A DNA stretch of 64,000 bases from an uncultured Prevotella sp. (lineage in GTDB: Bacteria; Bacteroidota; Bacteroidia; Bacteroidales; Bacteroidaceae), in NCBI GenBank assembly GCA_905234845.1, contig CAJOIW010000001.1, positions 1 through 64,000 on the forward strand, written 5' to 3'. The position numbers were made by a program, and so were the translations under genes. A model generated the notes under the pieces. The model did no database searches. It had not been told where the DNA came from and saw nothing but the letters and a program-made list of their open reading frames with translations. Shown piece after piece: positions 49,911-57,167 of this stretch (positions are counted from its first letter, which is position 1; every line of letters starts with the position of its first letter).

Positions 49911-50728
49911 GGAGTGAAGAAGTGAATTTTCAGGAAGGAGAGATTATCGCTATTGATAAGCCATACCGACTGTCGAGTTTCGGTGCCTTGGCTCATGTGC
50001 GCTATCTGGTGTCGAGGAAGATTGGTGTGAGGCGGGTGAAGATGGGGCATGCCGGCACGCTCGACCCGTTGGCCACAGGTGTGCTTGTGCTCTGTACGGG
50101 CAAGATGACGAAGCGCATCGAGGAGTTGCAGCGGCATACGAAGGAGTACACGGCTACGCTCCAGCTGGGTGCCACCACGCCGAGCTACGATATGGAGCAC
50201 GAGGTAGACGCGACCTTCCCCACCGCGCATATTACCCGTGAGCGTGTCGTCGACGTATTGAGGCGGTTCGAGGGCGACATCATGCAGGTGCCGCCAGCTT
50301 ATAGTGCCTGTAAGTTGAACGGCGACCGCGCCTACGACTTGAAGCGCAAGGGGCGCGAGGTGGTGCTGCAGGCCAAGCCTGTGCGTGTCGACGAGATTGC
50401 GCTCACGTCCTTCGATGAGGGGCAGATGCAGATGAGCATCCGCGTGGTCTGCGGAAAGGGCACCTACATCCGCGCTCTGGCTCGCGATATTGGGGAGGCT
50501 CTCGGTAGCGGCGCCTATCTCACCGCGCTGCGTCGCACCCGTGTCGGCAACATCCGCGTGGAAGAATGCATCGGCTACGACCATGTCGATGAGTGGCTTG
50601 ACGCTGCGCTAATGAAGACCCCTCCCAGCCTCCCCGAAGGAGAGGAAACCCGAGTGCCACAACTCCCTCCCCTTGGGGGAGGGATGGGGAGAGGTTTAGG
50701 GGTGGGGAGAGGTTCAACTGTAAACTGA
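49907..50728 (+). CDS. truB: tRNA pseudouridine(55) synthase with repeat-derived C-terminal tail
   Basis: No ATG precedes the conserved domain in a sensible place; GTG 49907 overlapping the uppP stop (or GTG 49922) gives about 270 residues. Motifs: IIAIDKPYRLSSFGA, MGHAGTLDPLATGVLVLCTG with the catalytic Asp, YDLKRKGREV and GTYIRALARDIGEALG. Makes pseudouridine 55 in the T-loop. Normal sequence ends around GYDHVDEWLDAAL; the final 37 residues (TPPSLPEGEETRVPQLPPLG and a Gly-rich end) are coded by two GC-rich repeats and a CAACTGTAAAC spacer, so the original stop has been replaced. Confidence 0.93.
   Translation: MRSEEVNFQEGEIIAIDKPYRLSSFGALAHVRYLVSRKIGVRRVKMGHAGTLDPLATGVLVLCTGKMTKRIEELQRHTKEYTATLQLGATTPSYDMEHEVDATFPTAHITRERVVDVLRRFEGDIMQVPPAYSACKLNGDRAYDLKRKGREVVLQAKPVRVDEIALTSFDEGQMQMSIRVVCGKGTYIRALARDIGEALGSGAYLTALRRTRVGNIRVEECIGYDHVDEWLDAALMKTPPSLPEGEETRVPQLPPLGGGMGRGLGVGRGSTVN
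50618..50714. repeat. GC-rich repeats forming the truB 3' end
   Basis: Copies at 50618-50645 (CCTCCCAGCCTCCCCGAAGG) and 50661-50714 (CTCCCTCCCCTTGGGGGAGG), followed by TTCAACTGTAAACTGATAAC. Confidence 0.85.
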
Positions 50729-50912
50729 TAACCATAAGCCGTAAAATATAAACATAAATTATCACGAACTAACGGTCACGGCAGCAAGGCGGATGCAACC
50801 TTTCACAACTGCCTACGGGAAAAAGCAATGAATCATAAATTATAATTTGTGGTTAATTCATGGAAATTCGTGTTAAAATGAAGAGTGAACCGTAAACTGT
50901 AATAAATGAATA
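50729..50912. other. Spacer before queA
   Basis: Contains AAACTGATAACC and CGTAAACTGTAATAAATG repeat pieces and AATTTGTGGTTAATTCATGG. I looked for a preQ1 riboswitch because the next gene is queA and saw none. Confidence 0.5.
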
Positions 50913-52079
50913 ATGAAACTGTCACAATTTAAGTTCAAGTTGCCGGAGGAGCAGATCGCGCTTTATCCGCACAGCATCTACCGCGAGTTTGAAAACGAGA
51001 GGGGCGAGAAAGAGACCTTCCGCATTACCCGCCGCGATGAGTGTCGCTTGATGGTGCTTCACCGCAAGTCGGGAACCATCGAGATGTATAAGAAAGACGA
51101 TAAGGGGAACCCCATCGAGGGCGAGTATCTTGACTTCCGCAATGTGCTCGACTATTTCGGTGACGACGACGTGTTCATCTTCAACGACACGAAAGTATTT
51201 CCCGCGCGTCTCTACGGTACGAAGGAGCGCACCGACGCGAAGATAGAGGTGTTTCTACTACGCGAGCTCAACCGCGACATGCGGCTGTGGGATGTGCTTG
51301 TCGAGCCTGCCCGCAAGATACGCATCGGCAACAAGCTCTTCTTTGACGAGAGCGGTACGATGGTGGCCGAGGTCATCGACAACACCACGAGCCGTGGTCG
51401 CACGTTGCGCTTCCTTTACGACTGTCCTCACGACGAGTTCAAGAGAGAGCTGTATGCCTTGGGCGAGGCGCCACTGCCCCGTTACATCCTTGACGGCCGG
51501 AAGGCCGAGAGTGCCACGGCCGAAGACTTCGACGATTTCCAGACCATCTTCGCCCGCAATGAGGGTGCCGTCACCGCACCTGCTACCGGCCTGCACTTCA
51601 GCCGCGAGCTGATGAAGCGCATGGAGATCAACGGCATCCGCTTCGCCTTTGTCACCCTTCACTGCGGCTTGAGTGCCTTCCACACCATAGAGGTGGAGGA
51701 CCTGACGAAGCACAAGATGGACTCCGAGCAGATGCACATCGGTCGCGAGGCCTGCCAGACCGTGAACCGCGCCAAGGCAGCCGGCCACCGCGTGTGCGCC
51801 GTAGGCACCAGCGTGGTGAAGGCCACCGAGACCGCCGTAGGCACCGACGGAATGCTCAAGGAGTTCGACGGCTGGACCAACAAGTTCATTTTCCCTCCCT
51901 ACGACTTCGGACTAGCCGACTCGATGCTCGCCAACTTCTACCATCCCTATTCCATTCTGCTTATGGAGACCGCGGCCTTCGGCGGCTACGACCTCGTGAT
52001 GGAGGCCTACAGCCGGGCCGTCGACCACGGCTACCGTTTCGGCTGCTTCGGCGACGCCATGCTCATCCTCAATGACTGA
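50913..52079 (+). CDS. queA: S-adenosylmethionine:tRNA ribosyltransferase-isomerase
   Basis: 388 residues, longer than the usual 340-350 because of an insert near residues 25-70 (REFENERGEKETFRITRRDE, KKDDKGNPIEGEYLDF) that Bacteroidetes orthologues share. Motifs: LPEEQIALYP, FIFNDTKVFPARLYG, AVTAPATGLHF and HYGLSAFHTI-like LHCGLSAFHTIEVEDL. Transfers and isomerises the ribosyl group of SAM onto preQ1 at tRNA position 34. Start ATG is overlapped by AATGAATAATG spacer sequence. Confidence 0.95.
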   Translation: MKLSQFKFKLPEEQIALYPHSIYREFENERGEKETFRITRRDECRLMVLHRKSGTIEMYKKDDKGNPIEGEYLDFRNVLDYFGDDDVFIFNDTKVFPARLYGTKERTDAKIEVFLLRELNRDMRLWDVLVEPARKIRIGNKLFFDESGTMVAEVIDNTTSRGRTLRFLYDCPHDEFKRELYALGEAPLPRYILDGRKAESATAEDFDDFQTIFARNEGAVTAPATGLHFSRELMKRMEINGIRFAFVTLHCGLSAFHTIEVEDLTKHKMDSEQMHIGREACQTVNRAKAAGHRVCAVGTSVVKATETAVGTDGMLKEFDGWTNKFIFPPYDFGLADSMLANFYHPYSILLMETAAFGGYDLVMEAYSRAVDHGYRFGCFGDAMLILND

Positions 52080-52080
52080 C

Positions 52081-52159
52081 GAGTTAGAGGAGTTCAAGGA
52101 GTTTCAGGAGTTTCAGGGAGTTAAGGAATGAAGGAGTGAGGGAGTTAAGGAGTTAAGGA
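52081..52159. repeat. GGAGTTAAGG tandem spacer repeat
   Basis: About eight imperfect units of 8-12 bp (GGAGTTCAAGGAGTTTCA, GGGAGTTAAGGAGTTAAGG) between queA and folK; the final unit supplies the purine-rich sequence in front of the folK GTG start. Similar units occur at 45835-45880. Confidence 0.75.
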
Positions 52160-52657
52160 GTGAAGAAGTTGAAAACAATTGTCTACCTCTCGCTCGGGAG
52201 CAATCTCGGCCGTCGTAGCGCCAACCTCCGCCGTGCCATCCGCCTAATAGGGCAGCAGGTGGGCGAGGTCACAGCCGTGTCCGACTTTCTGGCTACCGAG
52301 CCATGGGGTTTTACGTCGGAGCATTCGTTTCTCAATGCTTGTGTCCGAGTGCTGACGTCGCTCACACCTCGTCAGCTGCTCGAGGTCACCCAACAGATAG
52401 AACGGCAGATGGGACGCAGGAAAGCCCCCTCCAACCTCCCCCCACTGGGGGCGGCTTTTTCTCCGACCCATCCCGAGCAGGGGAGAAAAGTCTACCACGA
52501 CCGCATCATCGACATCGATATCCTGCTCTACGGTGACCTCCGTGTCGACGAGCCCGACCTGCAAATCCCCCATCCCCTCATGCACCAGCGCCAGTTCGTA
52601 ATGCAACCCCTCCGGCAAATCTGCCCCGACGAGCCGCAAACCCTTAATAACCCATAA
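52160..52657 (+). CDS. folK: HPPK, 6-hydroxymethyl-7,8-dihydropterin pyrophosphokinase, with repeat insert in the catalytic loop
   Basis: 165 residues from GTG 52160 (TTG 52169 possible). Motifs YLSLGSNLGRR, ATEPWGFTSEHSFLNACV, then RIIDIDILLYGD with the magnesium-binding Asp118 and Asp120, and IPHPLMHQRQFVMQPL. Transfers pyrophosphate from ATP in folate synthesis. Between ERQMGRR and KVYHDRIID, residues 88-110 (APSNLPPLGAAFSPTHPEQG) are repeat-encoded; in HPPK this corresponds to the flexible loop that closes over ATP. Folate partner folE is 19 kb away. Confidence 0.93.
   Translation: MKKLKTIVYLSLGSNLGRRSANLRRAIRLIGQQVGEVTAVSDFLATEPWGFTSEHSFLNACVRVLTSLTPRQLLEVTQQIERQMGRRKAPSNLPPLGAAFSPTHPEQGRKVYHDRIIDIDILLYGDLRVDEPDLQIPHPLMHQRQFVMQPLRQICPDEPQTLNNP
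52424..52490. repeat. 33-bp GC-rich repeat plus composite piece inside folK
   Basis: 52424-52456 equals the repeat in the radical SAM gene (CCAACCTCCCCCCACTGGG core), followed by CGACCCATCCCGAGCAGGGG, the reverse of the GCTCGGGATGGG composite at 46.0 and 60.8 kb. All in frame. Confidence 0.85.
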
Positions 52658-52662
52658 GACAA

Positions 52663-53418
52663 ATGCCACAGATAGACGATTTCTTTATGTATGAGAACCG
52701 CGTGGAGGGTATCACCGAGGCCGACTATCAGCGGGCACAGCTCTATGTGGAGGCGGCAAAGGCTTTTGCGCAGACCACCTACCAGAGCATCTACATTATC
52801 GACTACTACCGCAAGAATTTCCTCTATGTATCGGACAATCCGCTCTTCCTCTGCGGTCATACCGCTGACGAGGTGCGCCAGATGGGCTATAGCTTTTATC
52901 TGGACTATGTCCCGAAGGAGGAAGTGGAAATGCTGAAAGAGCTGAACCGTTCTGGCTTTCGTGCTTTCTACGATGAGCCTGTGGAGAATCGCTGCCAGTG
53001 CATGATGTCCTATGACTTTCACATCACCAGTGGCAACCGCTTACTGCTCATCAGCCATAAGATTACGCCCCTTGTCATGACTGCCGATGGGCGTGTATGG
53101 CTGGCCCTCTGCACCGTCTCGCTCTTGCCCCATAAGGAAGCAGGGCATATCGAGTTTCGTCAGTTTCGCACAGGCGAGAAACGCGAGTACTCTCTGCAGG
53201 GACACCGTTGGAGAAACCGAGAGACCATAACCTTGAAATCAGAGGAAAAGCAGATACTGACACTCTCGGCTCAGGGCTACACCATGAAAGAGATAGCCGA
53301 ACAGATGCTCCGCTCGTTCGATACCATAAAATTTTATCGCCGACAGATTTTCGAGAAACTAGACGTGCAGAACATTACCGAGGCTCTCGCTCTTGCCACT
53401 AATTACGGTCTTGTCTGA
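52663..53418 (+). CDS. LuxR-type transcriptional regulator with PAS-like sensor
   Basis: 251 residues. Residues 30-150 look like a PAS-type ligand or signal domain (YIIDYYRKNFLYVSDNPLFLCGHTADEV, DFHITSGNRLLLISHKITPL), with a LuxR/GerE helix-turn-helix at the C-terminus (LTLSAQGYTMKEIAEQMLRS, DTIKFYRRQIFEKLDVQNITEAL). No receiver domain, so probably a one-component regulator. The large inverted repeat 57 bp downstream, in the promoter region of the next gene, is a candidate target. 5 bp after folK. Confidence 0.85.
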   Translation: MPQIDDFFMYENRVEGITEADYQRAQLYVEAAKAFAQTTYQSIYIIDYYRKNFLYVSDNPLFLCGHTADEVRQMGYSFYLDYVPKEEVEMLKELNRSGFRAFYDEPVENRCQCMMSYDFHITSGNRLLLISHKITPLVMTADGRVWLALCTVSLLPHKEAGHIEFRQFRTGEKREYSLQGHRWRNRETITLKSEEKQILTLSAQGYTMKEIAEQMLRSFDTIKFYRRQIFEKLDVQNITEALALATNYGLV

Positions 53419-53474
53419 AAGGCTACGGGTAGGCGACGGCACGTCGGGAATGACATCATTCATACGGTTTTAAC

Positions 53475-53545
53475 TAATTCTACTACCCAAATGGGTAATT
53501 TTTCATCCTTGTGGTGAGGAATTACCCATTTGGGTAGTAGAATTA
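53475..53545. promoter_or_regulatory. Perfect 26-bp inverted repeat upstream of the barrel protein gene
   Basis: Arms 53475-53500 and 53520-53545 are exact reverse complements (centre of each arm TACCCAAATGGGTA), with a 19-bp loop. It is followed by TTTTT and then GCAACCTTTGC (53558-53568), a probable -7 region. It could be a terminator for the LuxR gene, an operator pair of ACCCAAATGGGT sites, or a small mobile repeat. Confidence 0.7.
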
Positions 53546-53617
53546 TTTTTAAGTATTGCAACCTTTGCATCATAAAAGTGCGTCTAACGAACAAAAGCAT
53601 TTAAAATCATAAAGACA

Positions 53618-55924
53618 ATGAGAAAAACATTTCTTCTTTCCATGATGTGCCTCTTTGTGGTAACCTCAAATGCACAATCCATTAATGGCCGGGTTCTCGA
53701 CGAGCAGTTACAGCCGATGCCATTTGCCAATGTCGTTTTAATCAATCCAGTCGATTCCGCTTTCATAACGGGTGCCATAACGAAGGACGACGGCACTTTC
53801 AGCATTGTTACCGACCGGACTAGCGGTATGTTGAAAGTGTCGAGCATGGGATATATAATAAGGTATATCGACGCGCGGCAGGGCAGCGTGGGCGACATCA
53901 TGATGCAACCCGACACGCTGGAATTGAAAGAAATCGTAGTAAAAGGTCACAAGCCTACTCATAAACTAACAACAGAGGGCATACAGACTACCGTGGAGAA
54001 CACGCTACTGAGCAAGGCGGGAACGGCCAACGACGTGTTGCAGCAACTGCCCGGCGTGCAGAAGAAGGATGACGGTCTGGAGGTGTTCGGCAAGGGCACG
54101 CCACTCATCTACATCAACGGGCGGCAGATGCGCAATAAAGCCGAACTCGACCAGATCAGCAGCGAGAGCATCAAGAGCGTGGAGCTCATCACCAGCCCTG
54201 GGGCGAAGTACGACGCGCAGGTCGAGTCGGTCATCCTCATCAAGACCCGTCGCCAGCAGGGCGAAGGCTGGAGTGGTGACATTCAGAGTCATTACCGCCA
54301 AGGCTACAATCTCGATCTTGACCTCGGTCTGAACTGGAACTACCGTTACAAGGGGCTTGACGTGTTCGGCAGCATGTGGTACAACGACAACCAGTTCCGC
54401 CATCGCGACCTCATCACACTCGATGTCGCGGCCGACACACTCTGGCACATGAACGAACACTCTAATTTCGACATACACAACCGTTCTATCTATTCCACGG
54501 TAGGCGTGAATTATACGTTTGACGACCAGCACTCGATGGGTTTCCGCTATGAGACGAAGGGCTGGCTCAAACAGAAAACAACTGGCAGTTTCATTGCCGA
54601 CGTCACCGCAGATGAGGCCTTCTACGACCACCTTGACAACGATCTCGAACAGGAAATCACCTCGAACATGCCGCACACACTAAACGCCTATTATAACGGC
54701 AAAGTGGGCATGATGTCGATTGACTTCAATACCGACTACATGTTCCACAAAGACCGCACGTCGCAGTTCAATAACGAGATGAGCCAGGAGCGCGTGAGCC
54801 GCACTGTGACCAGCACCAATGTCGTGCGTAACCAACTTTGGGCCTCGAAGCTTGTACTGTCATGGCCGCTGTGGAAGGGCAACCTACAGGCGGGTACCGA
54901 GTACGACCTGACCAACCGCAACGATGACTACGTGAACCCTGAGCAGGTGGTGCCCACGTCGTTTACTGAACAGCACGAGCGCAACTACATCTTCTTCGCC
55001 GAATACAGCCGTCCGCTGCCCTTCGGCCAGATGCGCCTCGGCGTGCGCAACGAGAACGTCAGCACAAAATACTACACGCAAGGCGTTTACCAGTCCGAGC
55101 AGAGCCACACGTACCACCACTTCTTTCCTACCGCTGCGCTGATGGCTCGCGTGGGCAAGGTGCAGCTGATGACCAATTATTCCGTGAAGATTCAGCGCCC
55201 CTACTACTGGATGCTGAGCAGCAATGTGAGCTATGCCAACCGCTTCACGTGGCAGAGCGGCAACCCGATGCTGCAGCCTACCATCCGCAACGAGGCCACA
55301 CTGATGGCGATGTACAAATGGGCACGCCTCTCCATCGACTACAAGCACACTACCGACGAAATTGTGAACGTGGCCGAAACCGTGCCGGGCAGCGAGGAAA
55401 CGACCATCATCACACGCGCCAACGTGCGCCACTCCGACGGTCTGCTTGCCATGCTGACCCTCTCGCCGCGCTTCGGTTTGTATCAGCCGTCACTTACTGT
55501 CGGCGTGATGAAAAATTGGATTAAGATTCCATCGCCTGTGGGAGACCTCAGTCCGAAGAATCCCATCGGCATCATCCAGTCGAACAACAACTTCCAACTG
55601 TCGCCGACCCTCACGGCCTCTGCCAATCTGCAAATCGTCACCAAAGGTGACCAGCAGAACATGACGCTTACCCGTGCCGAATACGTGGCCGACATCAGCG
55701 TGACCAAGACGTTCTTCAACAACCGCCTTTCCGTGAAGCTCGGCGGCAGCAACCTGTTCAACTCGCAGCAGCACATCAACATTCGCTACGGCCTTCGCAC
55801 CCTCTATCAGGAAAACCATCGGGACTCTCGCAAACTCGAACTCGTCATTCGTTACAACTTCAACGCCACCAGCTCGAAGTACAAGGGCACGGGTGCAGGC
55901 AGCGACGAAAAGAACCGTTTCTAA
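53618..55924 (+). CDS. TonB-dependent-receptor-like outer membrane beta-barrel protein
   Basis: 768 residues, signal peptide ending TSNAQ. Carboxypeptidase-regulatory-like domain (INGRVLDEQLQPMPFANVVL), then a plug-like region (IKEIVVKGHKP-like LKEIVVKGHKP, LQQLPGVQ, LIYINGRQMRNKAELDQI) and an outer-membrane barrel of the OMP_b-brl_3 type without a clear SusD partner. Similar proteins import unknown small substrates or peptides. The C-terminal strand is LELVIRYNFNATS followed by a short charged tail. Stand-alone gene behind the 26-bp inverted repeat. Confidence 0.9.
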   Translation: MRKTFLLSMMCLFVVTSNAQSINGRVLDEQLQPMPFANVVLINPVDSAFITGAITKDDGTFSIVTDRTSGMLKVSSMGYIIRYIDARQGSVGDIMMQPDTLELKEIVVKGHKPTHKLTTEGIQTTVENTLLSKAGTANDVLQQLPGVQKKDDGLEVFGKGTPLIYINGRQMRNKAELDQISSESIKSVELITSPGAKYDAQVESVILIKTRRQQGEGWSGDIQSHYRQGYNLDLDLGLNWNYRYKGLDVFGSMWYNDNQFRHRDLITLDVAADTLWHMNEHSNFDIHNRSIYSTVGVNYTFDDQHSMGFRYETKGWLKQKTTGSFIADVTADEAFYDHLDNDLEQEITSNMPHTLNAYYNGKVGMMSIDFNTDYMFHKDRTSQFNNEMSQERVSRTVTSTNVVRNQLWASKLVLSWPLWKGNLQAGTEYDLTNRNDDYVNPEQVVPTSFTEQHERNYIFFAEYSRPLPFGQMRLGVRNENVSTKYYTQGVYQSEQSHTYHHFFPTAALMARVGKVQLMTNYSVKIQRPYYWMLSSNVSYANRFTWQSGNPMLQPTIRNEATLMAMYKWARLSIDYKHTTDEIVNVAETVPGSEETTIITRANVRHSDGLLAMLTLSPRFGLYQPSLTVGVMKNWIKIPSPVGDLSPKNPIGIIQSNNNFQLSPTLTASANLQIVTKGDQQNMTLTRAEYVADISVTKTFFNNRLSVKLGGSNLFNSQQHINIRYGLRTLYQENHRDSRKLELVIRYNFNATSSKYKGTGAGSDEKNRF

Positions 55925-56119
55925 AATGTAGCTTAATAGTCTATTCTGCAGCCGTTAAAGAAACGTTGAATTTCATTCGACCTTTTTCCATAAATCGTTC
56001 ACGCTCGGAAAACTAAAAGCAAGCTTTGTTTTCTCTCGCTTAATCACGATTTTTCGCCATGGCAGAACTAAAGCAAGTTTTGCTCTGCTCATCTGGCTTA
56101 ATCAAAAGGTTCAAATAAA

Positions 56120-56152
56120 TTTGGCATTTCTCTCGACTTTTGCGTAACTTTG
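56120..56152 (+). promoter_or_regulatory. Upstream promoter of the winged-helix regulator
   Basis: TTTG (56120-56123), 21-bp spacer, TAACTTTG (56145-56152). Confidence 0.7.
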
Positions 56153-56206
56153 CCACTAAAGTGGCGAACTTACTACGTCTCGGCATAAAAAATAAACAAG
56201 TTTTAT

Positions 56207-56237
56207 TTTGTTCTGCTCTCGACTTTTTGTAACTTTG
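56207..56237 (+). promoter_or_regulatory. Proximal promoter of the winged-helix regulator
   Basis: TTTG (56207-56210), 19-bp spacer, TAACTTTG (56230-56237), 30 bp before the start codon. The two promoters lie on two repeated blocks about 85 bp apart. Confidence 0.75.
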
Positions 56238-56266
56238 CGCTCAAATTAAAAGCGATTTGTAAGTCT

Positions 56267-56932
56267 ATGAAACAACGATATGCGGTAGTGGTGTTGTTTG
56301 CACTGGTAGTAGCCTCGAGCTTGGTGAGTCTGACAAGCTATCGGACTACGGCGGAGCTGGTGACGGAGGACATGGAGCGGGCTCTTGCCAAGGCTTTGGA
56401 CCGTCAGCAGTCGGATGTTATCAGTGCCGATACGGTCAGGGCGTTCAATGGTTATCTGCGGCTGGCGGAGTTGAGGGGCAGGGCTATGCTGACCGTTGAC
56501 ACTGAGAATGGTTTCTGCCCTCGGGCGCGGGTGTCGACGGCTACGATACTGTGGTTGTCTGACCAGCGACCAGCGATGGCTCTGTGGTCGATGGCGTTGT
56601 TGTGGGGCCTGTATTGTCTTTATGATTGCCGGCGGCGCAAGGCGTTGGGCATGTATGGTGGCTTGTCGCTACGGGAAGGCCGTTTTGTGGATGTGAGGGG
56701 CAATGTGGTGAGGCTGACTCCTATGCAGCAGCAACTGATGGAGATGCTGTGGCAGTCGCCTGCCCGCCAGCTCTCGAAGACGGAGATTTGTGACAGCCTT
56801 TGGCCGAGGAAGGAGGATGCCAGCGAGACGCTTTACTCGCTTATAAGCCGGCTGAAACCTGTCATCGAACAACATTCTGACTTAAAAATAGTGGTTGACA
56901 GAGGAAAGGCGTATAGTCTGACGCTCAGATAG
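56267..56932 (+). CDS. Membrane-anchored OmpR-type winged-helix regulator
   Basis: 221 residues. Membrane segment 1 at residues 5-24, an extracytoplasmic stretch of about 75 residues (with AKALDRQQSDVISADTVRAF), membrane segment 2 at 101-119 followed by CRRRKA, and a C-terminal winged helix (VRLTPMQQQLMEMLWQSPARQLSKTEI, SLISRLKPVIEQ, IVVDRGKAYSL). A ToxR-like one-component layout, but with the DNA-binding domain at the C-terminus. It could sense a periplasmic signal and directly control the barrel protein gene downstream. No partner kinase nearby. Confidence 0.82.
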   Translation: MKQRYAVVVLFALVVASSLVSLTSYRTTAELVTEDMERALAKALDRQQSDVISADTVRAFNGYLRLAELRGRAMLTVDTENGFCPRARVSTATILWLSDQRPAMALWSMALLWGLYCLYDCRRRKALGMYGGLSLREGRFVDVRGNVVRLTPMQQQLMEMLWQSPARQLSKTEICDSLWPRKEDASETLYSLISRLKPVIEQHSDLKIVVDRGKAYSLTLR

Positions 56933-57048
56933 GGTGTTTGAATAAGGCAGGCTACGCCTCGGCAATCCGAGCGAGCTCGATTGCGCTCGGCTTGCACTGC
57001 CTTTCAGATTGTTGTCAGTAAAATGTCAGACTAATGTCAGGCATTTTT

Positions 57049-57081
57049 TTTGGCCAGTAACTGGTTCTCTTCATACCTTTG
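57049..57081 (+). promoter_or_regulatory. Promoter of the 57.2 kb barrel protein gene
   Basis: TTTG (57049-57052), 21-bp spacer, TACCTTTG (57074-57081), followed by CAGAAG. Two GTCAGACTAATGTCAG-like repeats (GTCAGTAAAATGTCAG) lie just upstream at 57014-57040, candidate regulator sites. Confidence 0.75.
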
Positions 57082-57156
57082 CAGAAGATTCAGCTGCGCT
57101 CGGCATAGCTCAAGCAAGCTTGGCTCTGCTCTCGCTGGCAGAATCTTTGCAGAAAA
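57078..57156 (+). repeat. Leader hairpin element flanked by CTTTGCAGAA direct repeats
   Basis: CTTTGCAGAA near 57078 and again near 57145 flank a hairpin made of GCGCTCGGCATAGCTCAAGC and AAGCTTGGCTCTGCTCTCGC. The inner ends GATTC and GAATC are inverted. It lies wholly in the untranslated leader. Confidence 0.7.
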
Positions 57157-57167
57157 TTTGCATAAGT

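Larger units (their letters stand above)
55925..56266. other. Intergenic region with repeated leader hairpins and two promoters
   Basis: Two similar blocks (CTCGGAAAACTAAAAGCAAGC with TTTGTTTTCTCTCGCTTAATC and GGCAGAACTAAAGCAAG with TTTTGCTCTGCTCATC) and a third at 56176-56225 (CTCGGCATAAAAAATAAACAAG). They resemble the hairpin elements in the DUF1599 and 57.1 kb leaders. Promoters are entered below. No ORF. Confidence 0.7.

Noticed and set aside
50729-50912. preQ1 riboswitch before queA
   Set aside because: No aptamer-like stem with an A-rich tail was seen; the spacer consists of known dispersed repeats.
57009-57167. Longer start for the 57.2 kb barrel protein
   Set aside because: The extra 53 codons cover the -7 box and leader hairpin; the start at 57168 gives a proper signal peptide.
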